A DNA stretch of 64,000 nucleotides from Nissolia schottii (GCA_003254905.1 QANU01048949.1:280549-344548), one strand, 5' to 3'; positions 35,829 to 51,365 are shown, counted from the stretch's first letter. A program made the numbers and translations. The notes: generated from the letters alone by a model not told the origin.

Positions 35829-37516
35829 CTACAGCCTGGAGGGCATTCCCCCAGCAACCACCATAGTTTCTCCTGTTATATAAGAAGCATCATCAGATGC
35901 CAAAAAAGCTGTTGCAGATGCCATGTCTTCAGTTGTACCAAGCCTTCCAAGTAAAGTCTTGCTTTCAAGATCCTGCCTCTGCAATAGCTCACAAAGAAAA
36001 TCCACTGAAATGACTGCTCATTTAGTGGAGGGGGAAAAAAAAACTATTTGGGTCAAAAGATTACTCACCACAGCATCATTAGTGGTAAGATATGAGGCAA
36101 AATGAGTTGGCACAAAGCCGGGAGCAATACAGTTTACACGAGTGTTTGGAGCCATCTCAGCAGCCAGGGCCTAAGCAGCATATTGCATATAATTAACAGA
36201 TATAAACAAAACAAAAGATAGTTGCCGTTTTAATAGTTTTTAAAGGAAGAATTGCAAGCCAAAATACTAACTTTGGTAAGTCCAAGAAGGGCTGTTTTGG
36301 TCACTCCATACATAGCCATAGAAGCTGGCGGGTTATAACCAGCAATAGAGGAGACGATAACAACAGAAGAACCCTTCTGCAAGTGAGGAGCTGCATCCTG
36401 CATAAGTCATAAAATGTATAACACACCATATACACCACACCAATCACAATGTTAGCTCATTATTACATGAAGATGGCTTTCAGAAAGAAAAGACGCCAAA
36501 ACATATTGCATTCTTTTTGGGCAATTCACAGCTTTAATTACCTTCAGAAGAAGTATAGAGGCTTTGACATTTATCTCCCATAGCTTGTCAAGTACCGTGT
36601 CTTTGGTTTGCAAAATAGCCTCAACAGAAGGATTTGCAGCAGCGTTGGACACAACAACATCTATCCTTCCATACTTCTGTAACCAACCAGAATGCTCAAC
36701 CACATATTAGAACATCATTCAAAGATCTGAAAAGCAAAAAATTTAACAAAAGAGACAAACTAATACACTCAAGAGAGCACAGGTCAAGTCTCAGTCTAGC
36801 CTCCTGAACAAGATAGCAAGAGTCAACAAATCAAGAGTCAACAAATCAGAGTGGAAGCGAATTAGAGACATGTGAAAAGTATGATAGAGTGGTGCTAATA
36901 TTCCATAACAGATATAATGTCTTTAGCTAATTGATGAATACAAGTCTTCTATTCCATTGGACTTGGTCAAGACAATTTGTGAATGAAACAAATTTCAGAG
37001 CACATGTGAAAGAAAACCCTGACCTGCACAGTTTTGTCAATCAAATTCTTCCGTTGTTGAGCATTCGAAACATGGCAAACAACGGCCAACACATCAATTC
37101 CTTTAGCCCTAAGTTTCTCTGCAGCCTCATCAACATTTTGCTGCAGTAATTCAACCCGAAAAAAGATTCAGTAATAAACAAACATTTATGGAAAGACATG
37201 AATCGCGCGTATCAGTCTCAGTCTCGTTGTACAACAATTTGCGCTCCTCTTACCAATTCTCAGACTTAATTTTCATAGGCAAAGATGAATCATAACAAAT
37301 CAAGGGTTAAAAAACAAAAGCTTAATTATTGTAACTGAAATAGAGATAAAGAGATGAATGAATGAAAGAGGTAGCTACCTGTTTGCGAGAAGAGATGACA
37401 ACGGAAGCGCCCTCGAAGCCGAGCCTCTCGGCGATGCTGAAACCAATACCCTGGGTGGAAGCCGTCACGATGGCCACCTTGCCGCGAAATCTCTGCGCCA
37501 CTTTGCTCTTTTCCAT
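35829..37516 (-). CDS. IBR1: Peroxisomal short-chain dehydrogenase/reductase, IBR1/SDRa type
   Basis: Six phase-0 exons (37379-37516, 37024-37140, 36542-36676, 36272-36397, 36069-36170, 35829-35978) give 255 residues, the family length. Classical SDR marks are the nucleotide-binding TASTQGIG (18-25), SNAAAN (Asn96), the active-site Asn121, Ser147 and Y160xxxK164, and PGFVPTHFA. The C-terminus MPSRL ends in SRL, a type-1 peroxisome targeting signal. Arabidopsis IBR1/SDRa (At4g05530, from memory) acts in peroxisomes in conversion of indole-3-butyric acid to active auxin by a beta-oxidation-like route; animal DHRS4 is the related carbonyl reductase. The transcript runs in the same direction as EHD just upstream, about 1.0 kb away, with a LINE remnant between. 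A role in IBA metabolism is inferred by homology. Confidence 0.92.
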
Positions 37517-37979
37517 TTCGAATCCAACACAAAAACCGCAGCTAAGTAACGAAGAGAACTCGAGGATCGTTCTTTCAGATTTATTTTCTTCTGATTACTG
37601 CGTAAGTTGGGATTTTCACCACCTCCTCCCTTAACTCAGCCAATTATCGCCGGTCAGGTCCGCTATTTTCGTCGTTTACCAAACAGGTTTTTCATATTAA
37701 GACAAATTAACTACAGATAATGGATATTACTCATGATCTTTTGTGAGTTCTTTTCTTTGAAAAAAATATTATTAAAAATACGTATAAAAAATTTAGAGGA
37801 ATTTAATTGATATGCATCAGTTGAATAAAAGTCTTTTTTCATATGATCATTTAATTAAATAATTAAAATTAATAAAGATATACTATTCTCTCTTGATGAT
37901 ATAATTAAAATATAAATTATATTTAAATATATTGAATTAATAATATATCTACGAAAGTAAATGAAGTTGAATATAACAT

Positions 37980-38508
37980 TTTTTTTTTACGTGTTAAAGT
38001 TTCATTCAAGAGCGAGAGTGCAATCCAAATACATCCAAAAGATTAGCTTGACCAGGAGATCCCTTAACCCAAACTTGATCACCAACTACTCAAGCTAATT
38101 TGCTAAACAATGGGCTACTTGATTGCCCCTTCTACTAGAATGAATGAAAGGGCAAGAGGCAAAGCAATTGCCCTAAATAATACAATCATGGGCAAGCACA
38201 TTGAGATGGGTAGGATCATTACGCTGCTCTTGAATAGCTCTAACCAACACAAGGTAGTCTGAGTCAACAATCAAATTCGTCAAACACAATTCCCCGGCAA
38301 GAATAATAGCATTTCTCATACCCATGCCTTCTGCAATACTAGCATCAACACCTCCAGCGAATTTCCAATTTGACGAAACCATGACCTCGCCACAGTGGTT
38401 TCTAAACACGGCACCAGCACCCCAAAAAGAATCCCCGCCTCCGCTGCATCCACGTTGAGTTAATAACTCCGTCCGGAGCGAGTATAATAACATTAGAATC
38501 TCAGTCAA
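37980..38508 (-). pseudogene. LINE (non-LTR retrotransposon) 3' remnant: broken RNase H-like domain
   Basis: On the minus strand, GAGAVFRNHCGEVMVSSNWK, then AEGMGMRNAIILA, LTNLIVDSDYLVLVRAIQEQ and, later, FIHSSRRGNQVAHCLAN form a plant LINE-type RNase H (RVT_3) domain. It is broken: a TAG interrupts the frame at 38170-38172, and the expected N-terminal NVDAA strand (38440-38455) is in a different frame, so at least one frameshift is present. Past the domain the minus-strand sequence runs to an A-tract (the + strand T-run at 37979-37989), as expected for a poly(A) tail. It is 5'-truncated, encoding only the end of ORF2. A weak candidate target duplication (AATATAACATT versus TAATAACATTA near 38486) flanks it. 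It lies about 50 bases past the EHD stop codon, inside the presumed EHD 3' region. Confidence 0.75.
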
Positions 38509-38559
38509 GAAACATTACATTCATGACAAAATCAATAACATGCCTATACATTTTTCAAC

Positions 38560-41500
38560 TCAACCATAAGGATTTCTGAACTTCTTCAACAACTCCGGTA
38601 TTTCATATCCAAGCATCTCATCTACGGCTTGAATCATTTTCGGCTTTAGTTTCTCAAATTTATCGATGCTATAACCACTCAAAACCTCTCTGAAGTACTC
38701 TACATTGGGGAAATCACCAGCTGGTAGATGAAACTCCCTTTGGACCTGTTTTGCAGGACCATAAATGATAAGTAATTAAGAGTTTAAGAAGTTACCAAAG
38801 CAAAGGAGAAGGATTCAAAGGAGGGTACCTTTCTAAATTCATCTTCGAGATTATCGATAAGCCTTTGTTGAGCCTTAGCTTTGCCCATAATTGCAGGCAT
38901 CTCATTCTTGAGATGGCTAATTATATATGCATGCATTTTAGCAGATCTAGCACGTTTCACAAATTCGTTAATCTGCATCATTTCAATTAAATTAGATTTT
39001 TGAATCAGAAAATGAAGATAATATCAAGCAAACATGTGCATGAGCTTGCAGTGACTTGCTATATGCATATAATTTATTCATTTGCAACCCCAAGTCCAAC
39101 AATAATTTCAAAATAGGACAGTACCCGACTGTCGCATGCCTTTCTTGGAACATCTACTAAATCTGCAAGGAGATCATTCTGTTCCTTCTCAAAGAGATCC
39201 TTTCCTAATGGGTCCATAGAGCCTTCCTTTATAGGCTTATCACTAAATGAGCTGAAACGTTAAAAAGATTAACACAAACTTAGAACTACAAAATATCAAA
39301 TTACTTGGAAAAGGAATACATTAATGTGACGTTAAATCAATGTGAGGAGCATCCATACATACAATGCACTAAAATGCGAATTCAAATTATGAGAAGCTAA
39401 GACAATATCATCAAATGTGCACCAAAACTGTGAGTACTGGGTACAAAAAAATTAGAAATGTCCAATCACAACAAGAGTATAATAAGCTACGGAGACCTTG
39501 GAAGTCAAGCAAAGGACCATTAACTGCATTTGATAGATAACAAACTGACCCAATGTATACGCGCACAACCTCTGGAGTATTTAGAACTTTCCCCAATGAC
39601 CACATCAATGCTCCATAAATCCTCATAAGCTACAACATTACAATATGAGGCATGTTAAATAGGTCAACAATTGGATAACAATTACATTTAGATCAGGTCT
39701 AATTAAGTTATTAATATTGCCTTACCTGTTGAGTATCAACTTGGTCAGCCTTATTCAAAACCACGCGTATCTTGTCATCATGACCTCGTAGAGATGAAAT
39801 CACGCGTTTAAATTCATCACTAATGTCAAGTTTATGAGGGTCAAAGAGGAGAAGAATCAGATCACATTTTGCAGCAAACCAAGATATAACACCAGTAAAG
39901 TCATAACTTCTTTGAGTCCTTTGCTTTTCTCCCGAGAGGACGCCAGGAGTGTCCACAAATGTTATTTCATCTAGCAACTGATGAAAAAAAAAATTGCTTC
40001 AAGTTAAGGACAAATAAATGACAGTCAACTTTCCACCAAAATAGCATTTCAAAATTTATATATTTAAAAACTCACTGGATGTGGCATTTGAGAACACTGG
40101 AACTTTGACAAAAATGAACCACCAAAAGTTGTCAAGCCACTAAAAGGCATGTCAGCATCAACAGCTATGGTATTTCCTGGAATACTCCTCTCATCAGGTC
40201 CAGACTACAAATAAAAAGATATTAAGTTTGAAAAGTCCATGAACACAATGGAACAAATTGTCAATTACATAATGATCTATTTAAAAAAGAAACTATTTTT
40301 CTATTTGAGCTTGAAAAAATCCAAAGGCTATACTTGAACTAAGAAGATTATGGTACCATGACAGCAACAAATCTGTCGGTTGTAGGCTCTGGTCCAATGT
40401 GTGCCCCTGTATAAAGAGATCATATGGAACATGGGATCAATAAAGTAATTTGTCTCCGTCTATAATAAATTGTATTCATGAAGGAATAGATATCTTCGCT
40501 GCTAGATCATCCTCAACTTAACCAACCTGGATAATCACATCTTAACAAATGTTTGATGAATGTTGTTTTTCCTGTGGAATATTGACCAAGAAGCATGACC
40601 ATCGGTTTGGCATCAAAATCACTGTTTGTCTGAAAGGGACAAATTCAACACATGATCATCACAATTCAATGAATAAGGAACAGTGTTAATTAGAGCAAGC
40701 CAGTACCAAGGCTTTAGTTGCAGAATCTAGCATCTTTTATCCATATAGTTGGTGTAAATCTCACTTACCAACAATGGCGATACAAAATCATTGAATCGAT
40801 AAGTGACTTCCAATGGCTTCAGCCTTTCCAGATACAATCTCTTCAAGCCATCAATTATTGATGTAACTGCATTGAGAGGTAACTGGGAAAAAAGCGAACT
40901 ATTATTATGGTAAATATAATATAATACTCAAGGCAATGAATATAATACTCCAATATTCCTTGTATATGACATGTCAAGGCAATGAACAATAAAAGGAAAA
41001 TTGTGATCAATTCTAAGTGCATTGGTAATCTACTGCTCAATAATTCACACAAGTAAAACATAAAAATCACAGCATTCATTAATAAGATGTGGACTTTCAT
41101 CTTTTGGACCAGAAAGTCAGTTATCATCAGTTGACTACAAATACCAAATATATAAATTTACCACATATTTACATATTGGTTGTTCAACTGTAAAGACAAG
41201 ATGGCCTTTAATTTTCTACATTTCTTCGAAATTGGGCATCAATATTGGACACAACTTACTTTCTTTACAGACTTTGAAGCAAATGGATTAGATGGCGACA
41301 GCTGGAGCAGAGTAATCGCTGCATATATTCAGAAACAACAATCCAACTCAATCAAATGTTTTATTAAACAGTGCAATGTAATGAATAGTGAAAGGAAAGA
41401 CTTATATGTCTAACTCTAACCATTTATTTCAAGTTGGCCACTTATTGTTAAGCTCTTTGTTTTCTGAAGAAAAAAGTGAGATACCATTAAAAAAAATAAT

Positions 41501-42667
41501 CAGTGAATAATATGATACTGCAAAGCACAAAGTGAGGTAAAAAGCACTATTTACTGCTGCTAAAGCATCGAGTCCTTCCATAACTGGAGGTTTAATATGT
41601 TCCTTATCAACTGTGATCAATAAAAATGAATTGATTAGTCCCAAAAGCATCAAGAATGATACAGATACTTGTCTCTATGATGCCACTAATTTCTTTTTTA
41701 ATATATTTACATTTATTGTATAGCATCAATATTGTAAACCTATTCAAATTTGAGAGCAATACTCTTTAGTCAGTCGGGTTCCTGTTAATAGAGCTTGGCT
41801 GTCGTTGGTTCAATTGAGACCAACAAAATACTCCCAATTTAAGTGGCACACGAAATTTGAGAGATTAATTTAAACAGATGACGAGACCTCCTCATTTCAG
41901 CATTCATATCATGTTCCCTCAAATGGTAATTCAATATAAGGCAAATAGCAGGCATGGACACAAACACATTTGTCAACTTACTCTCAGGTTTAAGGAGATC
42001 TGAGTTTAGATCATATCCTGCCTGTGCCAAGGCAACTAGCTGTTTGTTACAGCAAACATTCAATTTGAGTCAGATGCAGATATCAATCAAACAAGGCAGC
42101 TCATATAAAATCCAAGAGCTAATATTTCAATTCCCCAACCTGCATTGCCGTAACAAACTCCGCTAAACCTAGAAACCCTTGCCTTTTGGTATCAGCGATA
42201 GCCCAAACCTATGGATGCAAATAAAGAATATCAACTATACTAGCAATCGCAAGCCTACAATGTCAATTGAAATTTAGGATAGGAACCACAATCAAGCCAT
42301 CACACCATAACTTAAGGAAAAAAGAGTTCCTGAGACTTAATAAATTCGGATGAGCTATTTGCAATTAATAGTAATGAAGGAGAAGAGAAGCAAAATACGA
42401 TGTACCTGCTTGAGTTGAGCGCGAGACAAGTTGGAGAGAGCAAAGAACTTGGTAGCATCATTCCCAGTGATGCGGCCATCTCCATCTACCGCCAAATTGA
42501 ACAGATGAAACAAATCGGTGAGTGAACGAAACAGGTTCGAAGCATAAGAACCAAGCAATCAAACAGAGTGAAGCAGCAAAACCTGAATCGGCAAAGTTGA
42601 ACCATTCTTGGTAAATCTGCATTTGCTCATTCGAGCATGAATCGATCCAATCCGACGCCGTCTTCAT
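38560..42667 (-). CDS. EHD2: EH-domain-containing protein (EHD-type dynamin-like ATPase)
   Basis: Fifteen exons join in phase to 524 residues: 42583-42667, 42406-42485, 42140-42208, 41982-42039, 41555-41610, 41260-41301, 40769-40882, 40527-40629, 40357-40406, 40076-40204, 39726-39977, 39550-39629, 39125-39251, 38829-38972, 38560-38745. As in plant EHDs, the EH domain is N-terminal, with a perfect EF-hand loop DSDGDGRITGND (27-38). Then come the dynamin-type G domain with P-loop GQYSTGKT (183-190), DTPG (271-274) and NKAD (337-340), and the C-terminal helices INEFVKRARSAK...KAKAQQRLIDNLEDEF. EHDs bind and tubulate membranes and act in endocytosis and recycling at the plasma membrane and endosomes. 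Orthology to Arabidopsis EHD2 (At4g05520) rather than EHD1 is favoured by the adjacent IBR1. The small exon 6 (42 nt) and the short linker around it are the least certain parts. Confidence 0.9.
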
Positions 42668-44244
42668 CTTCGCAGCTCAAATTTGAGCTTAAAGAAGAAG
42701 CAACTCACTCACTCCAAGTCGAAGGGTTGCAGATAATTTTCATTTTCAATTTACAAAAGATTATTACTACGCTGATTCTGTAGAGTGTAGGGCGTAGGAT
42801 GTGTTTTTAATTAATTTTAATCTGTTGGAGTGGGGCCCTCCCCACCCCTCAGCTTGATTGCAAATGAAACCAAAGCGATTCACGCCACCTTCGGTTCATC
42901 TCACGCGGTTATTATCCCCGATTTAACCATTTCGCACTTTTTGAATTGGAGCGCCAGTCTCACTCGTCGCTCAAGGAGCCGTCATGTTCTAACCGAGTCA
43001 AAGCTGAACCAAATTTACGTTATATCAAAATTAATTTCTTTTCTTAAAATGTTCACCCATGTAAATAAACAAAAAAAAGTGAAATAAGTTTCTTCAATTC
43101 GTGATGTCGAGTAGGATAATTTATAGGTATAATACCTATTTGGTCCCTAGTTGTTGTCTTAAATAGTTTCTGGATATTTATGGTATTATTATAAATAATT
43201 TTTAATCTAATTATTTTTTTAAAATATAGGATAGGAACTAATAAGTTTAACGTTTACAAATTTCAGGACCAATGTTTTAAAATTTTGTATCGCAACAATG
43301 AAAATGCTATAAATATTAGATACATTTTAATCTTTCATTATATATATATTAATTTAAAATTTATACTTATGTTTTAGTAGTATAATAAGACTTTAATTAA
43401 TACACTAACAATATAATTTTATTTAAATTGTCATTCAATTAAATTATGTCACAAGTTAATTATTTCTGTCTCACTTACAACTTAAAAATTGTGCATAGAA
43501 AATTGATTTGATTAAACAACCGTGTAAAAAAAATATTTATATTATCAATGCATTACAATTAATTTTTTATATTAAATATGTGGTAATAACTTAACACTAA
43601 AATCACATTTGCACGTTAATATTTAATCTTTGTGTTTCATATCAAGATCCTTTAATATTTAAAATGAACATAAAAGACTAGTGTTGTTTATCAAAAAAAT
43701 TAAAACACTAGGGTTCATCAGTTCAAGTGATTCAATAATTATCTCCTTAAATAATATTTTAAAATTTTGTAAATAGTAGAAAAGTAGTAAGTCTAATGAA
43801 CTTCAAAGATTGGTTTAACAACAACGCTGGATCGTAAAAGTCAAATTTTGCTCACACAACGTTTAGCTTGTCTTTCCTTAATTCCTTCTTCGCGATGATT
43901 GCGCAACTATTTCACATCTCCGAAAAGGTTTACATTTTTTATTGGTAAAATTATTCTTCGCGCCGCTTGAAAAATAAACCGCAATTAATTGAAAACAAAC
44001 AGCAACAGCACTTGATCATATAATCTTGATTCCTATTCTTCAACATCTTCCTTGTTCATTTGCTTTCACCACTTGAAAACAAACAGCAACAACACTGCAT
44101 CATAATCTTGACAACATTCACAAACAGTGTAATTAATTACAAACCAACCTCATAATGTAAATGAATGAAATTATCAACCATATGTTCCGTACTAATTTTG
44201 TTTCCAAATATGCATGTTTGGATTTTTCGTTTGCAGCTCTCAAA
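42668..44244. other. Intergenic region between EHD and the NOI gene
   Basis: The first 150 bases are the probable EHD leader and promoter. The rest is AT-rich with no gene recognised; AAACAAACAGCAACA-type words repeat near 43994 and 44078. Confidence 0.5.
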
Positions 44245-45126
44245 TCATATGGTCTTGAGTTGTGCAAATGAACAACCAATCATGCTAGAAACCTAATGGA
44301 AAAAATATTAGAACACACAATATACAAAGTAATACTACCTTCGACAATATGGAGGAATTAGGTCTCCCGCATTGATTTTGGATATTGTTGAGTGATGGAG
44401 TCTTATTGTGAAAGTGGCGATACTCATTTTGCTTTTCTTCTCTTATCTTGCGGAAGATATCAGTATAGCCCTCTCCCGATTTAGGGTCCGTGACATCCCA
44501 AACACCAAATTCTGGTACAATTGTCTCTTCATGGTTCTGTCCCGCACCACCCATTAATTAACTTTATTAATTGAAACGCCAACAAGATTAATCATTTGTA
44601 AGACCATTGAATCCTCATTTTGTTTGATTTTATCTGTTTATTTTAAAATCTGATACATTTATAAATCAACGCTTTTAGTGAATTTAATTGATCAAAATAC
44701 ATCGATTTCCAAACGTATTAAATTGGATAATAAATATTATAAAATGGAGGGAGTGTCAATTAGAGATTTTGAGATGGAAAACTTACAGCATCCTCGAAGG
44801 AACGGCTTATAGTACCTTTGCTTTTGTTATGAATACTTGATGAAGAGATGGTAGCAACGGTACTGCCTCTCTAATCGATAATAATATTCCAAAACACAGT
44901 TCAATCGTATTAGTAGACCAAATAGAACATATATAAAATCATTAAAATTAAGCTGACGGTGCAAGTGTAGGTGATTTGCAGCTTAATAGTTAATATTACC
45001 CAGTATACATGACAATCAAATAATTAAGTGACAAGTCTAAGGAGCTCGTTTCTCATATTCCCGTGCCTAATTTCGTGAAAAATGAAAAAATGAGATGTGT
45101 AGAGTAGAATCTATACTTACCGTCAT
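44245..45126 (-). CDS. RIN4-like NOI-domain protein
   Basis: A consistent phase-0 model has exons 45121-45126 (ATGACG only), 44787-44870, 44339-44536 and 44245-44292, giving 111 residues. The third exon holds the NOI domain: VPEFGVWDV (from Val37) followed by GYTDIFRKIREEKQ. The segment VPxFGxW is the form known as the cleavage site of the bacterial effector AvrRpt2 in RIN4 and relatives. RIN4/NOI proteins are membrane-associated regulators of plant immunity and exocytosis. The Ser-rich N-terminal exon (STVATISSSSIHNKSKG) has no domain I know. The C-terminus has a single Cys (IGCSF) instead of the Cys cluster of RIN4. If the last intron is retained, the end becomes VVLLCILCVLIFFPLGF, a hydrophobic tail. 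The 6-base first exon and the final exon are the weak points; an ATG at 44554 is an alternative start. Confidence 0.65.
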
Positions 45127-45458
45127 GTTATCGGGAGTTGAGACAGAAGTAGTAGTGTTCAATGATTATCACTTATCAAGAATTAGCAATGTGAAAGGAT
45201 GAGGAAGGTAGACTAAATCGGAGGACATGGCCAACAAAATAAAACGATGATTACAAAGCTTCTTTTACTGTTTTATTCTCGGTACAACTTATTTTACTAT
45301 GTGGAATTCCAAAAGAAAATTACGTAGCTTTCTTCTCATTCAGAATTTTGAAAGTGTGTGAGGAAATGTTGCTGCGTATGGCCAAGCCCGCTAAACGACA
45401 AAACCAACCACTCCGAGGGAGCATCTGAGCTCAACTAACTGAAAAAAATAATAAAAAA

Positions 45459-45589
45459 ATGGCCGCAATTTTCTCTTCCGCGGTCCTTTCAACCAAAATT
45501 TTCACGTCTCAAATCACTTCCATTGTACTCACAAACCAATCTTCTTCACTTCTACAATCGTCTCTCTCCATTCGCACCTCGCTTTCTAG
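45459..45589 (+). CDS. Possible first exon of a plastid-targeted protein (candidate, incomplete)
   Basis: ATG 45459 opens a Ser/Thr-rich, acid-poor stretch (MAAIFSSAVLSTKIFTSQIT, then SSSLLQSSLSIRTSLS) that looks like a chloroplast transit peptide. It ends at TCTAG followed by GTTTGC, a possible donor at 45590. I could not find convincing downstream exons. A small basic frame at 45936-46052 (MMKLNIARQRRPVKPPLKQI...) might be part of the same transcript, but no in-phase acceptor joins them. It could equally be chance or a decayed gene. Confidence 0.25.
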
Positions 45590-46099
45590 GTTTGCAATCG
45601 ATCTTCCCCTTCTATTAATTTCGTCTTTCTCTTTTTTTTCTTCCCGAAAACGGTAATAAGTAAAACGACTTCGTTTCCATTGGTTGATGTATGTAACGTC
45701 TATTGTGTAGCTTGCGAACAACCCGGCCTCCATTGATTGATGTAGGTATGATATGCATCTCAGCTTTAAGTTTTCTTCTGAATTCACTGTAATTTAGGTA
45801 ACTTACAATTCTTTAACCTCTAATTCGGTGAAAATTACCAAGTGGAGCTTCTTATGGGCTAGCATCATACTCAATTATGTGTTTAAATTGGTTGTGAGTA
45901 GGGAGTCTTTGTACGATGTGTTGTAAATATCATCCATGATGAAGCTGAACATTGCAAGACAACGAAGGCCTGTCAAACCGCCCTTGAAGCAGATTGCGAA
46001 TGAATCATACACTGTATATAGAAATCTGTCACTTTTTGTCCAGCTAAGCTGAAGTAAGACATGTGACAATCCATTTGATACGAAAAGGATACTGAACAC

Positions 46100-49406
<3,307 letters not shown>

Positions 49407-51180
49407 AAAATGAAATAATGGGGGTATTTTAGAAAGCTGCTGCTTCCTCCCATGGGGATTATTTCCGTGACGAAGAGAAGTATAACTGACTAGTCTTTTG
49501 ATGAAATGAAATGCTATGGTCCTTTTGTTTTCTTTCTTTCCATTCCAGTTACAAAGCTGGATGCCTTAATGAGAAGCTTATATACTGCTTATAATATTAT
49601 CAAATATCTTTTGCTTCCATATTTTTATTAAAATTAAAAATAACTTACAAATACAAAACAACGCTCTTTAAAAAAAAATTATACTGAATAAACTCAACTA
49701 AAAGTAATGGTTTTTTCCAAGTTAATCCAAGCATGCTTATAATAAAAAAAGGAACCAATCAGCTCCCAAAGCATGTCATGTCGAGAACAGACTACAGTAA
49801 TATATGGATAATTCTGAAAACAGGAGCGTATCAGTGATTGTAGAGTCCGCCTGGATATTATTCTCCATTCGGTTCAAAATGTAGAAATTTTGATAGTTCT
49901 GCACTGTTAAATTGAAAAGATGATTTTCATTATTTCTTTTTGATTTATAATTTCATTGTAAAGAGTTAAAAATAAAGTTGTAAGTTGTGTTTGTTTGGTA
50001 TATCGAAGAAACATAATTTAAGTGGCATGGTTGGAGCAAATTATAATTTGAAGAAGGCAAAGACATTTTTTTTTCATACAAGTAATAACAGGCAAACTCC
50101 AGGAACAATTTACACATGAAAAGAAGTTGAGCTAACGAATAAAACCTAGCATTCCCATATTAAAGCCATACTTGTCCCACAAAGCAATTATCATCATGAA
50201 AATCGAACCAATCTGCTCTCAAACATGTCATGTTGAGATAAACGGGTATAAAGATGCTTAGACAATTCTGAAAACAGGAAGTGTTTAATTTAAGGAGTGC
50301 ATCAGCGATGGAACAACAGAGTCCGCATGGATATTATTCTCCATTCGGTTCAAAGTGAAGAAATATTGGTATTTTTCACATCATCTGCACCTCTTAAAAT
50401 TCCCAAAGATACTAAACTAAAAAAAGCATCATAGAAAACATAATTCAACCGAGAAAAATCAGTAAAAAGAAAAAACAATGTAGACGAGGAACAATCGATT
50501 CGCCAACCAAACAAACGACGACCGAAACGATGACTCGCCCATACTTGTTATACCTCAATGTTCACACACGAAGACAGAGACACTCAACAGTCTCTTCATT
50601 CTGTCGAAGAGAACAGAGGCTTTTCTTTTGCAAAAAAACTACCCTAATGTTACCCTTTCCTTCGAAATCGAAATCAAAATAAAACAAGAACACAACAAAT
50701 AAACCTAGATCGCAACCCCGTAGCACTATCATCGCCGTTAGGCATGTTATGAACATGGAAACGGTGTGGGTATCCTGAAGCAATTTATAGAGTTTTCGAA
50801 TTGGTGCAACCCTACTGCCCCGGACCAAAATGCCCAACGTCATTTCATTATTTACCAGGAATGCCCTTTATTCCCCGAAAACGTTACTACTACTATGGTA
50901 CGTGTGTAATCCACTTCAACACCGGGTGGGGATTATTTTTCAGATCGGACGGTGGAGGATGACAAAGCAAAATGGGAACCACATCAAATAAGAAACGGAT
51001 CCAACAATCTAGGGTTTCAAACCCGGCGAGTTCCCAAAACCCAAACTACACAACTGAACTGAGCTAACCCCTCATGCTATCTTCTCCTCCTTCTAGAGTC
51101 CTCCGCTCGCACTGGGTTTAATCGCTGTGGAAAGATTCAACCTTTTGGAGCAAAAGCTTGAGCTTTTCAGCTTCTGTACT
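49407..51180. other. Intergenic region with a local duplication
   Basis: 3' flank of the phosphatase gene, then a diverged direct duplication (49752-49885 and 50203-50360), then the CLMP1 promoter. The minus-strand frame at 50562-50843 (MTLGILVRGSRVAPIRKLYK...) has no known domain. Confidence 0.5.
49752..50360. repeat. Diverged direct duplication (~130-160 bp units, ~460 bp apart)
   Basis: GAACCAATCAGCTCCCAAAG-CATGTCATG and TGGATATTATTCTCCATTCG-GTTCAAA at 49752-49885 recur as GAACCAATCTGCTCTCAAAC-ATGTCATG and the same TGGATATTATTCTCCATTCG-GTTCAAA at 50203-50360, with the shared middle words ACAATTCTGAAAACAGGA and AGAGTCCGC. The second copy is slightly longer. Origin (segmental duplication or two copies of a short element) is undetermined. 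Confidence 0.8.
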
Positions 51181-51181
51181 G

Positions 51182-51296
51182 GTAAGTGTAAGTCCCTCTC
51201 ACCCATCTCTCTTGTTGGTCTTAGCTTCATAGAAAAAGATAATTCTAGTGCAGAAAAATTGCCACTTTACTGGGTTTTCCATTGATTTTGATTTAG
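51182..51296 (+). other. CLMP1: Intron in the 5' untranslated region of CLMP1
   Basis: TACTG/GTAAGTGTAAG is a strong donor at 51182 and TTTTGATTTAG ends at 51296, 69 bases before the ATG. Inferred from splice signals only. Confidence 0.5.
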
Positions 51297-51365
51297 ATCA
51301 GTACTATTAGTGTGTGGAAAGAGAAAGTGAGACAGGGGGAGAGAGAGAAGGAGAAAAAAACATAG

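Noticed and set aside
37980-38508. Intact host RNase H-like gene
   Set aside because: In-frame TAG, frameshift before the NVDAA strand, and an adjacent poly(A)-like tract indicate a dead LINE fragment.
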